In this document: piece after piece, positions 9,427 to 17,751 of the stretch
How the letters are laid out: each line of letters begins with the position of its first letter
How positions within the stretch are numbered: position 1 is the first letter of the stretch
NCBI GenBank assembly: GCA_913054335.1
Contig: CAJXHL010000007.1
Location: 1 to 39,456, forward strand
From: an uncultured Gammaproteobacteria bacterium
GTDB lineage: Bacteria; Pseudomonadota; Gammaproteobacteria; PS1; Pseudothioglobaceae
Reading direction: 5' to 3'
Length of the DNA stretch: 39,456 nucleotides
Notes under the pieces: generated by a model
What the model was told of the DNA's origin: nothing
Database searches by the model: none
Seen by the model: only the letters and a program-made list of their open reading frames with translations
Made by a program: the position numbers and the translations under genes

Positions 9427-10689
9427 CTAAACGCTACCACCCTCTTCGGTCTCAGCAGATTCTATGGCCTCTTCGGCAATTACCTCCATTGCAACAGCCG
9501 TTGGCCTGTGCGCCATAATCTGGAATTGGGATTGGTCTGACTCTTCAACGTCCTGATGGATAAACATCATAAATAGAACGATAAGTGCAATCGCCAGATG
9601 AATAAGGCTAAGGTAGAGTAAAAAGCCCATCTCATTAAACACATCAAGAAAGTAACTCATTGTAAAAGGACCGAAGGCGGCAAAAACACCATACACCAAT
9701 ACAATTGTGCCACTGGCGCTGATCATTTGTTTTGGCTCTAGGCGGTCATTAGCCTGAGCAACACCCAAGGCGTAGAGTGGTAAGGTGCTGCCGCCTATTA
9801 AACCACTTAACACTAGAAAGGTTGATGTTGAGAACTCGAATAAATACAACACAGTACAAATTGTAATAACACTAACGCAGCACAATATAATAACCTTTCT
9901 ACGGTCAATCTTGTCCGACAACCAGCCCAATGGCCACTGAAATACCGCACCAAAACCAACAAAAAGCGTCATGAAAAGTGCCGTCTCGGGCACGGACAAA
10001 CCCACTTTAATGGCATAAATTGTGCCCAAGCCAAAAAAGGCGGCAGATGCCATCGCTGAAATACCAATAGTTACCACACCAGAGGGAGAGGCTTTCCACA
10101 AAGCACGTACGCTAAGTGATTCTTGATCCTCAATGGTTGGCGATTCAATTTTGGTTAAGAGCACCGGAATCAAAGAAACCGAAAGCAAAATGGAAGCCAA
10201 CAAAAACAAATTAACACCCGCTGGGTCATCAACGACAAATAAGCCTTGGCCCATAGCAAGTCCACCCCACACAACCACCATATGAATGGAGAAAATTTGT
10301 CCTCTATTTTGATTGGTGGAAATTGAATTAAGCCAACCTTCAACAATAATCATAATGCCGGCAATACAGAACCCAGACAACAATCTAGAAACAAACCATA
10401 TAGGTGGGCTAATGAATAAAATCTGAATCAAAATTGCCGTTGAAGCCAATGAGGCAAAAGCAGCATAAGTACGAATGTGGCCGGTTTTTCTAATCTGCTT
10501 TGGCGACAATATAGCGCTAGTCAGTGAGCCGACAAAATAACCCGACATAACCCAACCAATGGTTATCACAGTAAAGCCCTCAGATTCAGCTCTCCAGCTA
10601 CTTAAAGTACCTTGTAAACCATTGCCTAGGCTAATAAATAAAACACCCAAAAATAAAGGCCAGGTTGTTAGAAGAACTTTTTTTAACAT
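9427..10689 (-). CDS. MFS transporter (YcaD-like)
   Basis: The 420-residue hydrophobic protein has about 12 membrane segments in two halves joined by a charged loop near residues 195-210. The loop between TM2 and TM3 has SAILSPKQIRKTGH, and the matching loop after TM8 has GWLSDKIDRRKVI, both in the positions of MFS loop signatures. It resembles the YcaD-like branch, whose substrates are mostly unknown. The acidic tail (EEAIESAETEEGG) is soluble. It converges on the AA_synth gene with 29 bases between stops. The neighbouring amine oxygenase suggests a small amine or amino-acid substrate, but the sequence does not show this. The Shine-Dalgarno is weak. Confidence 0.85.
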   Translation of the reverse strand: MLKKVLLTTWPLFLGVLFISLGNGLQGTLSSWRAESEGFTVITIGWVMSGYFVGSLTSAILSPKQIRKTGHIRTYAAFASLASTAILIQILFISPPIWFVSRLLSGFCIAGIMIIVEGWLNSISTNQNRGQIFSIHMVVVWGGLAMGQGLFVVDDPAGVNLFLLASILLSVSLIPVLLTKIESPTIEDQESLSVRALWKASPSGVVTIGISAMASAAFFGLGTIYAIKVGLSVPETALFMTLFVGFGAVFQWPLGWLSDKIDRRKVIILCCVSVITICTVLYLFEFSTSTFLVLSGLIGGSTLPLYALGVAQANDRLEPKQMISASGTIVLVYGVFAAFGPFTMSYFLDVFNEMGFLLYLSLIHLAIALIVLFMMFIHQDVEESDQSQFQIMAHRPTAVAMEVIAEEAIESAETEEGGSV

Positions 10690-10837
10690 AATGAATATTT
10701 TTGCCGTTTAATTAAGTCAAATAATTGCATATAAGGCCTCGAAAAATAGTACTTTTTATGCGCTTCAGGAATTTTCAAAACGCGGATTTTATACTATTAA
10801 TCTAACGAATTTTCAGAATTATGATAAAGTGTTATTC

Positions 10838-11107
10838 GAGATCTTTGAAAAAATCATTTTAGATTTGATAATAGGATTTTTTTGTATTTTACAAGGCATA
10901 ATTGTAGAAGTTCTACTTGTTGTAAGACGATAAAATTTAATGCAGTAAAATGAAAAAAATACTCTATCCCAAAGGGCTGAGGTTAAACTTGCTAAAAAGT
11001 GCAGAAAAATTCTCATCAATAGCTAGTGCTATTAATTTTAAATTTTTACATACTTTTTTTCATTTTTATCACTCAGCAAATTTTAAAATGATTGTTACAA
11101 AGGTCTC
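10838..11107 (+). repeat. MITE-like structured element, copy 2 (peroxiredoxin leader)
   Basis: The 270-base element has inverted ends: 10838-10861 and the reverse complement of 11084-11107 match at 21 of 24 positions. It is flanked on both sides by TATTC (10833-10837 and 11108-11112), a candidate 5-bp target duplication. Internal pairs are GCTGAG/CTCAGC (10976-10981 with 11072-11077) and AATAGC/GCTATT (11018-11023 with 11028-11033). The interior is homologous to copy 1 in reverse orientation. Its right end brings AAAGG to 11 bases before the peroxiredoxin ATG. It carries no ORF of note. The rest of the 10690-11113 gap is AT-rich without other recognisable features. Confidence 0.82.
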
Positions 11108-11113
11108 TATTCA

Positions 11114-11662
11114 ATGGGCATCATACACCGAAAAATCCTAACCCAATTGTTCTTTATTACCAGCCTCTTCTTGGTTTATTCTAACGCTTATGCCCAGATA
11201 AATATTGGTGATAAAGCGCCAAATTTCAGTCTGCTTGATCAGCACAACGTTAGCCATACCTTGAGCGATTATGCTGGCCAATGGGTAGTATTATATTTCT
11301 ACCCAAAAGACGACTCACCCGGCTGCACTACCCAGGCTTGTGATTTTAGAGATGCAGTTGAGAGAATTATTAGCTCTAAAGCAATTGTGTTTGGTTTGAG
11401 CGTTGATAGCGTAGAATCCCACAAGGAGTTTTCCGACAAATTTAATTTACCTTTCTCGCTTCTTTCTGACGAAACAGGAGAGGTCTCCGAAGCTTACGAT
11501 TCCTTGCGTAATTTTTATGTTTTCAAGCTCTCCAAAAGAAACACATTTATTGTTGATCCAAACAGGATTATTGCCAAGATCTACCTGTCAGTTGACCCGA
11601 GTACACACGCTCAGATGGTTCTCGGTGACTTGAGTGCCTTGCAAGGAGTGATTGCTGAATAA
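11114..11662 (+). CDS. Exported Bcp/PrxQ-type peroxiredoxin
   Basis: The 182-residue thiol peroxidase has an N-terminal signal peptide: basic start, hydrophobic core at ~9-22, cleavage likely after AYA at ~27. The mature part is a Bcp/PrxQ peroxiredoxin with peroxidatic C71 and resolving C76 in PKDDSPGCTTQACDFRD. It should reduce hydrogen peroxide or organic hydroperoxides in the periplasm using thioredoxin-like donors. The export signal is a departure from the usual cytosolic Bcp. The ATG lies seven bases after the end of the structured repeat, and the only Shine-Dalgarno (AAAGG) is inside that repeat's inverted arm. It converges on the GIY-YIG gene (eight-base gap). Confidence 0.92.
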   Translation: MGIIHRKILTQLFFITSLFLVYSNAYAQINIGDKAPNFSLLDQHNVSHTLSDYAGQWVVLYFYPKDDSPGCTTQACDFRDAVERIISSKAIVFGLSVDSVESHKEFSDKFNLPFSLLSDETGEVSEAYDSLRNFYVFKLSKRNTFIVDPNRIIAKIYLSVDPSTHAQMVLGDLSALQGVIAE

Positions 11663-11670
11663 GATTTTTT

Positions 11671-11949
11671 TTAATTCAGTTTGCCAGATTTAACCAAAGC
11701 CTGTTTGTGGGTCTTGGTCATTTTTTTGATTTCCAGCTCTCTTTTAAGCGCCTCACTGTGACTTGAGGATATTTCCTTGTACACCAGACGACAAGGCCTG
11801 TGTGCACGAGTGTACTTTGCACCCCCTGCTAACTCGCCTGAGTGTTGCTTAAGGCGCTTATTAAGATCATTTGTAATGCCACAATAGAGACTATCATCAC
11901 AACACTTTAGTAAATAAACCAGCCAGCAAGACTCGGCATCTTTAGACAT
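11671..11949 (-). CDS. GIY-YIG domain protein (YhbQ-like)
   Basis: From the ATG at 11949 the protein is 92 residues: a single GIY-YIG nuclease-like domain with WLVYLLKC, SLYCGITNDLNKRLKQH and the family's KYTRAHRPCRLVYKE. The first signature tyrosine is in LVYLL and the second in SLYCGIT. The metal-binding glutamate would be in ALKRELEIKKM. Small YhbQ-type proteins are common and their role is unclear (possible DNA repair). The start overlaps the end of the AllA-like gene by eight bases, so it is the last gene of the tmpAB-like operon. An upstream in-frame start at 11988 adds residues unlike the family and was not used. Confidence 0.88.
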   Translation of the reverse strand: MSKDAESCWLVYLLKCCDDSLYCGITNDLNKRLKQHSGELAGGAKYTRAHRPCRLVYKEISSSHSEALKRELEIKKMTKTHKQALVKSGKLN

Positions 11950-12601
11950 GTAAAGGCACAGACAACAACACGCCAAATTCCTTACCAAAATTACAACTGA
12001 CTCGGGCGTGCACCTTGCCTTGCTTATCGTAAAAACGCGCGCTTTCGGTTAAAGGAATGATCGCCTCATGCCAAACACCTGGATGAATGCAAACGCCAGC
12101 ACTACCATCAAAATAAAAAGCCACCCAGTCACTTGGTGTCATGTCATCACCTGGTTTTGCCAAGGCGGCTACAAAAGGTTTGCCATCCAGGGGGTAAAAC
12201 AACTGAGCACCATCAGGGTGATAATTGGCGTGCCACATCAGTAATTGATCTCTCTGCGCTTTTGGGTTGTCTCTTTTGGCCTCACTAGGTTCTTTGGACC
12301 AACCTAAAAGGTAGCTGTCATTGACCGATTCATTCTCGCCGAGAAGCACATCGCCCTCCCACCAAAACTTAAAGATTCCATCTGTATGACCGCCCTCATC
12401 GCCTGTGCCAACATCAATACTGCGCCAACCCTGGGCTGGCCAAGTAACAATTTCAACGATGTGATTTTGATAATCGCTAACAAGCTCACCATAGCCCTTT
12501 AACGATTCAGCGTTAGCATGAACAAGTGGAATGTCAACCTGTGGTAAATTTGACGCCACCACAGGGTTCATATAGTCAAACGATTTTCTTTGCTCTGGCA
12601 T
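11942..12601 (-). CDS. Ureidoglycolate lyase (AllA)-like cupin protein
   Basis: This 219-residue protein has the features of the AllA / ureidoglycolate lyase superfamily: an aromatic-rich beta-barrel ending with FYFDGSAGVCIHPGVWHEAIIPL, where AllA has its PGVWH active-site loop, and an earlier FYPLDGKPFVAALAKPGDD strand pair. True AllA proteins are nearer 160-170 residues and sit in allantoin operons. Nothing ureide-related is visible here, so the substrate is probably different. It lies ten bases after the UroD-superfamily gene and overlaps the GIY-YIG gene, in the operon headed by the TmpA-TmpB-like fusion. The ribosome site is poor, which suggests coupling. Confidence 0.7.
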   Translation of the reverse strand: MPEQRKSFDYMNPVVASNLPQVDIPLVHANAESLKGYGELVSDYQNHIVEIVTWPAQGWRSIDVGTGDEGGHTDGIFKFWWEGDVLLGENESVNDSYLLGWSKEPSEAKRDNPKAQRDQLLMWHANYHPDGAQLFYPLDGKPFVAALAKPGDDMTPSDWVAFYFDGSAGVCIHPGVWHEAIIPLTESARFYDKQGKVHARVSCNFGKEFGVLLSVPLHV

Positions 12602-12611
12602 AATTGATGGT

Positions 12612-13910
12612 CTACGCCTTCAATGCGCCTTGATTGAGTGCAGTACCGACAATAATCTCCATTATTTCCATATTGGTATTGGCGCTAACATCCTCAAAAT
12701 AAATCGCGCCAGGCCAAGGCGGCACTCGCACATCATAACCATTATCGGCAATCGCATTGGCAACCGTTTTTATCGAGTCAACATATTCAGCACAAAGAGA
12801 TGTGATTTCTTCTTTGGCTAGAGCAAGGTCGGCGATTGAATTTCGGTCAATTTGCGAAGCGCCAATGCCGATAAATATTGGTACATTACGCTCAATTGCT
12901 TTGTCATAATACAGATGGAGAGGCATTCTATCGTCGTGCAAACGCATGACATAATCCGTGCAAACATCTTGTTTTATATCGCATAACTCAGCAAAGCTAA
13001 GATCTGTCGAATGATCTTTTTGAGGGGCAGATCTTCTTCTTGAAGAGCGAGCGGACTTTACCGCTTGCGTCACGTAATCACCTCGATAATTAGCATCATA
13101 AACTCGAGCACCCCACTCGTTCTCATCTTTTAGTCGACGAATCGAGCGTATCGCCATATCCCTGCATTTTTCAGGTCCGATAAAAAACGGCGAACCTGAA
13201 GCATCTGAAAGCTCCAGCCAACCATTGGGAAATTTCTCAAAAAAATGATCCGCCCAAGGCTTGAGGACAACGTCAACCAAGTGATCCAAAAGCTCGTTAA
13301 CGTGTTCAGGTTCATCACTCAAAGCGGTCACTAATTCCGCCTGACCATAAATATCAGCTGCCAAGCTGTAAGGTGCCGTTAAGTGCAGTACTGGCTCTAA
13401 ACCGGTTAACTCTTGATAGCACTCTAGGATGTCATCAAATAATTTTGGTATTTCGCCATCCATTGCAGGTGTGCACAGATCTTGCCAATTGTCACGATTA
13501 ATTAACGGTATTCCAGGGTCTGTTCCTGGTGGTGCACCTTCGGGATACATCATCACCGCTCCAAGTGCTTCAGCAGTGAATGCATAAACAGGCCACTCGA
13601 TATATAATTTTGGCAGGCCGAGCAATTTGCGAATCATAAGCGACACGCGCACATAGCGTTTGGCATCGCCTTTGTAAGCCTCAGCAGAATTAAGACCGTA
13701 AAACTTGCTCAACACACCCAATACAAATAAATTGATCGAAGCAGAGGCTTGCACACCATGCTTGGGCTCATTATTAACAAAAACTTCGTCATAGTCGCCA
13801 GCAATGGTGCCATCAAAAATTTCTTTTAAGCGCTTTTCAGCCTCGAGATCGCCCTCTTGCCAACGTCCAAAAAGATGGCAACCAGCGGGGAAGTGTAATT
13901 CTTCAATCAT
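12612..13910 (-). CDS. Uroporphyrinogen decarboxylase (UroD)-superfamily protein, putative methyltransferase-like
   Basis: The 432-residue protein shows the UroD/MtaA TIM-barrel pattern: LHLTAPYSLAADIYG, DEPEHVNELLDHLVDVVLKPWADHF, the conserved SDASGSPFFIGPEKC, then MRLHDDRMPLHLYYDKA and the C-terminal VDSIKTVANAIADNGYDVRV. It is longer than haem-pathway UroD (~350 residues) and lacks its N-terminal RQAGRY motif, so it is not HemE. Relatives include corrinoid-dependent methyltransferases for methylamines, methanol or aromatic ethers. It sits 17 bases after the TmpA-TmpB-like fusion and ten before the AllA-like gene, so it likely acts on a product or related trimethylammonium compound. Function otherwise unknown. 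No clear Shine-Dalgarno is visible. Confidence 0.7.
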   Translation of the reverse strand: MIEELHFPAGCHLFGRWQEGDLEAEKRLKEIFDGTIAGDYDEVFVNNEPKHGVQASASINLFVLGVLSKFYGLNSAEAYKGDAKRYVRVSLMIRKLLGLPKLYIEWPVYAFTAEALGAVMMYPEGAPPGTDPGIPLINRDNWQDLCTPAMDGEIPKLFDDILECYQELTGLEPVLHLTAPYSLAADIYGQAELVTALSDEPEHVNELLDHLVDVVLKPWADHFFEKFPNGWLELSDASGSPFFIGPEKCRDMAIRSIRRLKDENEWGARVYDANYRGDYVTQAVKSARSSRRRSAPQKDHSTDLSFAELCDIKQDVCTDYVMRLHDDRMPLHLYYDKAIERNVPIFIGIGASQIDRNSIADLALAKEEITSLCAEYVDSIKTVANAIADNGYDVRVPPWPGAIYFEDVSANTNMEIMEIIVGTALNQGALKA

Positions 13911-13927
13911 GGGATTATTCTATGGTG

Positions 13928-15637
13928 TTAATGTTGGACTAAAGACTCAATCAAGGGTCTGTAGTAATAAAATGGCGGGTGCTCTCGTTGAGGGTCTTTG
14001 CCTTCTTCATCCCAACAACGCAAAGCTATACACTCTTCCAAATAGTCATTCTTCTCAAATTCAGCCACTTCATCAGCACTCATTGGCCCGCCTTGTAAGT
14101 TTAGGGAGTGCACAGAAGCCGGTGAAAGGCGTTTAAAGTAATCGTCCCTAACAGCGCACAAATAACGTTTAGTAGCAACATGCTGGCGGACAGGCTCAAC
14201 AACAGCGCGCGGGAAATAATCTTCAAGGAAATTAGCGCCCGCTTCTTCATGATAATTGTCTTTGCCTTTGGCTAGAGCGCTTTCTGGAATTTCATTTTTG
14301 TAATGACCAATATCGTGCAATAAAGCAGCAACAATTTGAGTATCGTCGGCACCCGCTTTCTCAGCGCATTGAGCCACTTGCAGCATATGCTGCGCCATGG
14401 TTACCTGCTCACCTAAATACGATTCTGCACCGCGACGATTAAAAACGTCTTCGATATGATCAACAATATTATCAGCAGTCACTTCATTCACTTTGCTTCC
14501 CCCTCTTTCCAGTACGTTTAAAAGACTGTATAGGCCATCTAAATCGGTGTAAGCGCCTTGCAGATGGCGCTTGCCTCTTTTAGAAAAAGCCGTTCTTGCG
14601 TGCATGACACGGGTGTTATCAAAAAGCATTAAATCGCCGGGAGAAAGCTTAAAAGTGATTTTCAAATCCGCTCGCTCAATAATCTCCCCCCAATGGCGAT
14701 AAGCTTTATAAAAAGCGCGAATTTTATCCGCAGGTAGCTTTATCGTATCAATAGAGCGATTGTTGTACCTAACCTTAACAACTTCTTCTTTGTCATTCAG
14801 CTCAATCATTGCCACACGAGAGCGTAAATCGGCGTCACTGTCCGAAAAACGATAATTAATCCAAGTGCTTGTCAGTGTGTCAAAATCCTCTGGGCTTTCT
14901 TCAAGTAGAACGCTGGCCGCTTTGAATCCGTCAACAAGCACAGAGTCACCCCCCTCTGTTGAGCTTTCTAAGCAGTGCAAGAGTTGCACTGTTGGCACGG
15001 GATCTCGATAAGGATTGTCAGTATGAGAGCCTAGCCCCATATTAGTATAAGCAAGATTATTGGGATTGATCTCGGTGCGCACTTCAAATATAGAGCCATA
15101 ATTGGTTTCGCGGGTGTAACCCATCTTGGCAATCACTTCTAACACTTGCCCTTCCACTCGGGGTACATTTTCAAGAACGCAAAAGCCAAGGTCTCTAACA
15201 AAACGCAAGGCATTTAATTTGCCTTGGTTGTTTTGACACATATGGTCGTAATTTATACGTGGAAAATCATTCGTCAAGCTATCTTTCTGCCATAACCGCT
15301 TGTGCGCTGCACTTCTGTCGTCAAATTGTTGATTAAGGTTGTAGCAATTCTCTCTTAGCCATTGCTGCGAAAAAATAGACAAATGATCTTCTGGCTGAAA
15401 GCGAACACAAACATTGCCATCTTCATCTTGCTGCGCTTGTTCGATATACGTATCTTCGGGTATGTTGATAACGCTTATTAAGCGTTGTCCATTGTCAGCG
15501 TTGCGTGACGTTGGCATTTGACAATGATCTCGCAACCAGTGAGCGTACAAGCGGCTTTGTTTGCCGTCTTGCCAATCAATTACCAATTCATCATCGACAA
15601 TCGATAGGCTGTTTACTAATTTTGTTTTTTGTGACAT
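13928..15637 (-). CDS. Fused TmpA-like Fe/2OG dioxygenase and TmpB/PhnZ-like HD diiron oxygenase
   Basis: A 569-residue protein from the ATG at 15637 (GGGGG upstream; the extension to 15691 looks non-coding). Residues ~10-100 are a DUF971/GBBH-N domain. Residues ~135-380 form a TauD/BBOX-type domain with iron ligands H205, D207 and H346 and 2-oxoglutarate arginine candidates R348 or R357. Residues ~400-569 form an HD domain resembling PhnZ: Y407, E410, H417, HD at 441-442, H445, H463, H486, K490 and D543, plus LQGGPM and RCWDEEGK. In characterised systems TmpA hydroxylates trimethylaminoethylphosphonate and TmpB cleaves the product to glycine betaine and phosphate. Here both would be on one chain. 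Substrate assignment is inference; an aminoethylphosphonate-type alternative is less likely because the N-terminal half is BBOX-like. Confidence 0.88.
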   Translation of the reverse strand: MSQKTKLVNSLSIVDDELVIDWQDGKQSRLYAHWLRDHCQMPTSRNADNGQRLISVINIPEDTYIEQAQQDEDGNVCVRFQPEDHLSIFSQQWLRENCYNLNQQFDDRSAAHKRLWQKDSLTNDFPRINYDHMCQNNQGKLNALRFVRDLGFCVLENVPRVEGQVLEVIAKMGYTRETNYGSIFEVRTEINPNNLAYTNMGLGSHTDNPYRDPVPTVQLLHCLESSTEGGDSVLVDGFKAASVLLEESPEDFDTLTSTWINYRFSDSDADLRSRVAMIELNDKEEVVKVRYNNRSIDTIKLPADKIRAFYKAYRHWGEIIERADLKITFKLSPGDLMLFDNTRVMHARTAFSKRGKRHLQGAYTDLDGLYSLLNVLERGGSKVNEVTADNIVDHIEDVFNRRGAESYLGEQVTMAQHMLQVAQCAEKAGADDTQIVAALLHDIGHYKNEIPESALAKGKDNYHEEAGANFLEDYFPRAVVEPVRQHVATKRYLCAVRDDYFKRLSPASVHSLNLQGGPMSADEVAEFEKNDYLEECIALRCWDEEGKDPQREHPPFYYYRPLIESLVQH

Positions 15638-15775
15638 GCTACCCCCGTTAACTTCACAATTTTTCGCCATTAGTATACATAAGTCAATCAATTTCTCATT
15701 TTTTTCTAAGCATTAATTTCATTTTATTCAACTATTGAACTGATTTAACTTAACTCGAAAAGTGAACTCAAGTCA

Positions 15776-17029
15776 CTACTCTACAAGCAGCAACTCTTGC
15801 CACTGAGTGGTGTAACGCGGCGAGCGATGCTCAGCATTAGACAGCCAACGATTATTGCCAATTTCATTAGCACTAATCACATGGCTCAATAGTGACTTAT
15901 GGCTTGCCTTATCTAAGGTTAATGTGCCCTTATCCACTCTCCCAAATAAATCGTATTGAGCACCTCTAGGAACAAGTCGAGTCAACACAATGCCACCCTT
16001 GTAAAACTGATGTTGAGTCTGATAAATTTGGCGTAATAACTGACTTACCACAGGCAACAGAGCTCTATCACTGTACAAAGGATTGACAAACTTTATACTT
16101 TTTGAGAAATTAACATAAGCCTGCTTTTTGCTAAAAGGGTTGGTTCTAATAAAAACACTCATTGATAAGCAACCCAAATGATCAACAACAAGCTTATTAA
16201 CAGCTTTACGGGCTAAACAAGTTAGCGCCTGATTAACTTCATCAAAACTCACCAAAGAATGACCAAATGATCGGGAAGACACGATCTGTTTTTTGGCTGG
16301 GCGTAATAACTCAAGCGCTAAGCATGACTCGCCCAAAAGCTCTTTTTGTATACGCACAGCGCTTACGCCTAATACGCTTTGAATAAGCGATTTATTCGCA
16401 CCACAAAATTCAAGTGCATTGCTTAGTCCCAGGGCATTTAGTTTAATTTTTGACTTGCTCCCAAGCCCCCAAATATCGCCTACATCAACGGTTTTTAATA
16501 AGTTGTTAAATCGTGCTTTAGGCAATTCATCAATATCAAAAACACCATTAAATTTCGCGTATTTTTTGGCCACTCTATTGGCTAATTTTGCCAATACTTT
16601 TGTCCTGCCCATGCCAACACAAACCGGGATTCCAGTCCAATTTTTAACTTGCTTTTTAAGCTGCTGCATGTATTTGATTAAATCGATTGACATGCCAGAT
16701 AAATTGATGAAACTTTCATCAATCGAATAAACTTCTTGCTCGGGAGAGTAACGCTCAATAATGCGCATCACTCTGTTTGACATATCGCCATAAAGCGCAT
16801 AATTTGAAGAACAAACAACAACACCGTTGGCCTTGGCTAGGTCACGCATTTTGAAATAAGGCTCTCCCATAGGGATTCCTAGCGCTTTTGCCTCGTTAGA
16901 GCGAGCAATTACACAGCCGTCGTTATTCGACAGCACAACAATTGGTACGCCATTTAGTTTAGGGTTAAACGTACGTTCACAAGAAGCATAAAAATTATTA
17001 CAATCGATTAAAGCAAGCTTCTTAATCAC
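15776..17029 (-). CDS. umuC: DNA polymerase V catalytic subunit UmuC
   Basis: The 417-residue Y-family polymerase has the first catalytic aspartate in [15 protein letters not shown], the steric/fingers segment [21 protein letters not shown] and the catalytic pair in YSIDESF. A helix-hairpin-helix region ([17 protein letters not shown]) and the little-finger domain follow. It copies damaged templates as part of UmuD'2C. The start is a GTG at 17029 that overlaps the umuD stop by eight bases, so the two are translationally coupled. No feature other than AT-rich sequence lies in the gap to the tmpAB-like operon. Confidence 0.95.
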   Translation of the reverse strand: MIKKLALIDCNNFYASCERTFNPKLNGVPIVVLSNNDGCVIARSNEAKALGIPMGEPYFKMRDLAKANGVVVCSSNYALYGDMSNRVMRIIERYSPEQEVYSIDESFINLSGMSIDLIKYMQQLKKQVKNWTGIPVCVGMGRTKVLAKLANRVAKKYAKFNGVFDIDELPKARFNNLLKTVDVGDIWGLGSKSKIKLNALGLSNALEFCGANKSLIQSVLGVSAVRIQKELLGESCLALELLRPAKKQIVSSRSFGHSLVSFDEVNQALTCLARKAVNKLVVDHLGCLSMSVFIRTNPFSKKQAYVNFSKSIKFVNPLYSDRALLPVVSQLLRQIYQTQHQFYKGGIVLTRLVPRGAQYDLFGRVDKGTLTLDKASHKSLLSHVISANEIGNNRWLSNAEHRSPRYTTQWQELLLVE

Positions 17030-17603
17030 AGCGATGAATAACCGAAGTGACTACACCCCATATGATGAGCTCAGTATCGCTAGTAATTTTGATGTCATCA
17101 AAGGCATCATTTTCTGCTTTTAAAGTAATTTTTCCGCCGTATTTGTGCAGCCTCTTAACCGTAAAGTCACCGTCAACAACCGCAATAACAATTTTTCCAC
17201 TGATGGCTTTTAGCGATTTATCCACCACCAAAATGTCGCCAGAATGAATACCTGCACCGAGCATGGAATCGCCTTGAGCGCGGACAAAAAAAGTTGCCTC
17301 TTTGTGCTGGATCAAGTATTTATTAAGATCGAGTTTATCTTCCAAATAATCGTCAGCTGGCGATGGAAAGCCCGCTTGCACGCTTGAGGTAAAAATGGGT
17401 ATGTTTACACCCTTTGGGCTATCCTGCGGTAGCAACAGCTCGATGCTTGAGTTAAGTTGGGCACGATAAATCTTTAAAGAATCTTTAACCGTCTCGAGTA
17501 AACTCAAAGGCACACGAAGCACTTTGGTTTCTTCTTTAAATAAACCGGAATTTTTCTTACGACCAGCGCCACTTCGAGCGCCGCCATGGGTGGATTGTCT
17601 CAT
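17022..17603 (-). CDS. umuD: UmuD-type S24 peptidase with N-terminal basic extension
   Basis: The 193-residue protein has a UmuD core (about residues 65-193) with self-cleavage expected at the Ala-Gly bond in [16 protein letters not shown], the catalytic serine in [11 protein letters not shown] and the lysine in FTVKRL. The ~60-residue N-terminal extension starts [11 protein letters not shown], followed by [16 protein letters not shown]. This GGxRxGAGRK segment is also seen in small DNA-binding proteins. Short UmuD (139 residues) lacks it, so this form may bind DNA and repress its own operon (inference). A perfect 9-bp inverted repeat lies five bases upstream. RecA-stimulated cleavage would remove the extension. 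Confidence 0.93.
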   Translation of the reverse strand: MRQSTHGGARSGAGRKKNSGLFKEETKVLRVPLSLLETVKDSLKIYRAQLNSSIELLLPQDSPKGVNIPIFTSSVQAGFPSPADDYLEDKLDLNKYLIQHKEATFFVRAQGDSMLGAGIHSGDILVVDKSLKAISGKIVIAVVDGDFTVKRLHKYGGKITLKAENDAFDDIKITSDTELIIWGVVTSVIHRCD

Positions 17604-17607
17604 AGCC

Positions 17608-17636
17608 TATTTGAATTTTGTTACAGTATTCAAATA
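17608..17636. promoter_or_regulatory. Palindromic operator candidate upstream of umuDC
   Basis: TATTTGAAT and ATTCAAATA form a perfect 9-bp inverted repeat around an 11-base spacer, 5 to 33 bases upstream of the umuD ATG. It is not the E. coli LexA box (CTGT-N8-ACAG), although the spacer contains ACAGT. Its position over the ribosome site and transcript start suits repression by the extended UmuD or by this genus's LexA. Confidence refers to the palindrome being an operator, not to who binds it. Confidence 0.5.
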
Positions 17637-17751
17637 AGTATTTTAGACCAATTACAAGTTAGCTTCAGAATATTATTTCACGAAAAATCGATTCGAGCTT
17701 CCAAAACGATTTTTTGCCAAATTTTTATGCAGTACCTTGCTTAGAGGCTCT

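Noticed and set aside
11942-12601. True ureidoglycolate lyase of allantoin catabolism
   Set aside because: Too long for AllA, and no allantoin, ureide or purine genes are nearby; only superfamily membership is supported.
12612-13910. Haem-pathway uroporphyrinogen decarboxylase HemE
   Set aside because: The N-terminal RQAGRY-type motif is absent, the protein is ~80 residues too long, and it is in a catabolic operon.
15638-15691. Longer N-terminus for the TmpA-TmpB-like fusion
   Set aside because: The extra 18 residues have no family match, and a G-rich ribosome site precedes the internal ATG at 15637.
17601-17660. Canonical enterobacterial SOS box upstream of umuD
   Set aside because: CTGT is present but not followed by ACAG at the required spacing; only the different palindrome is convincing.
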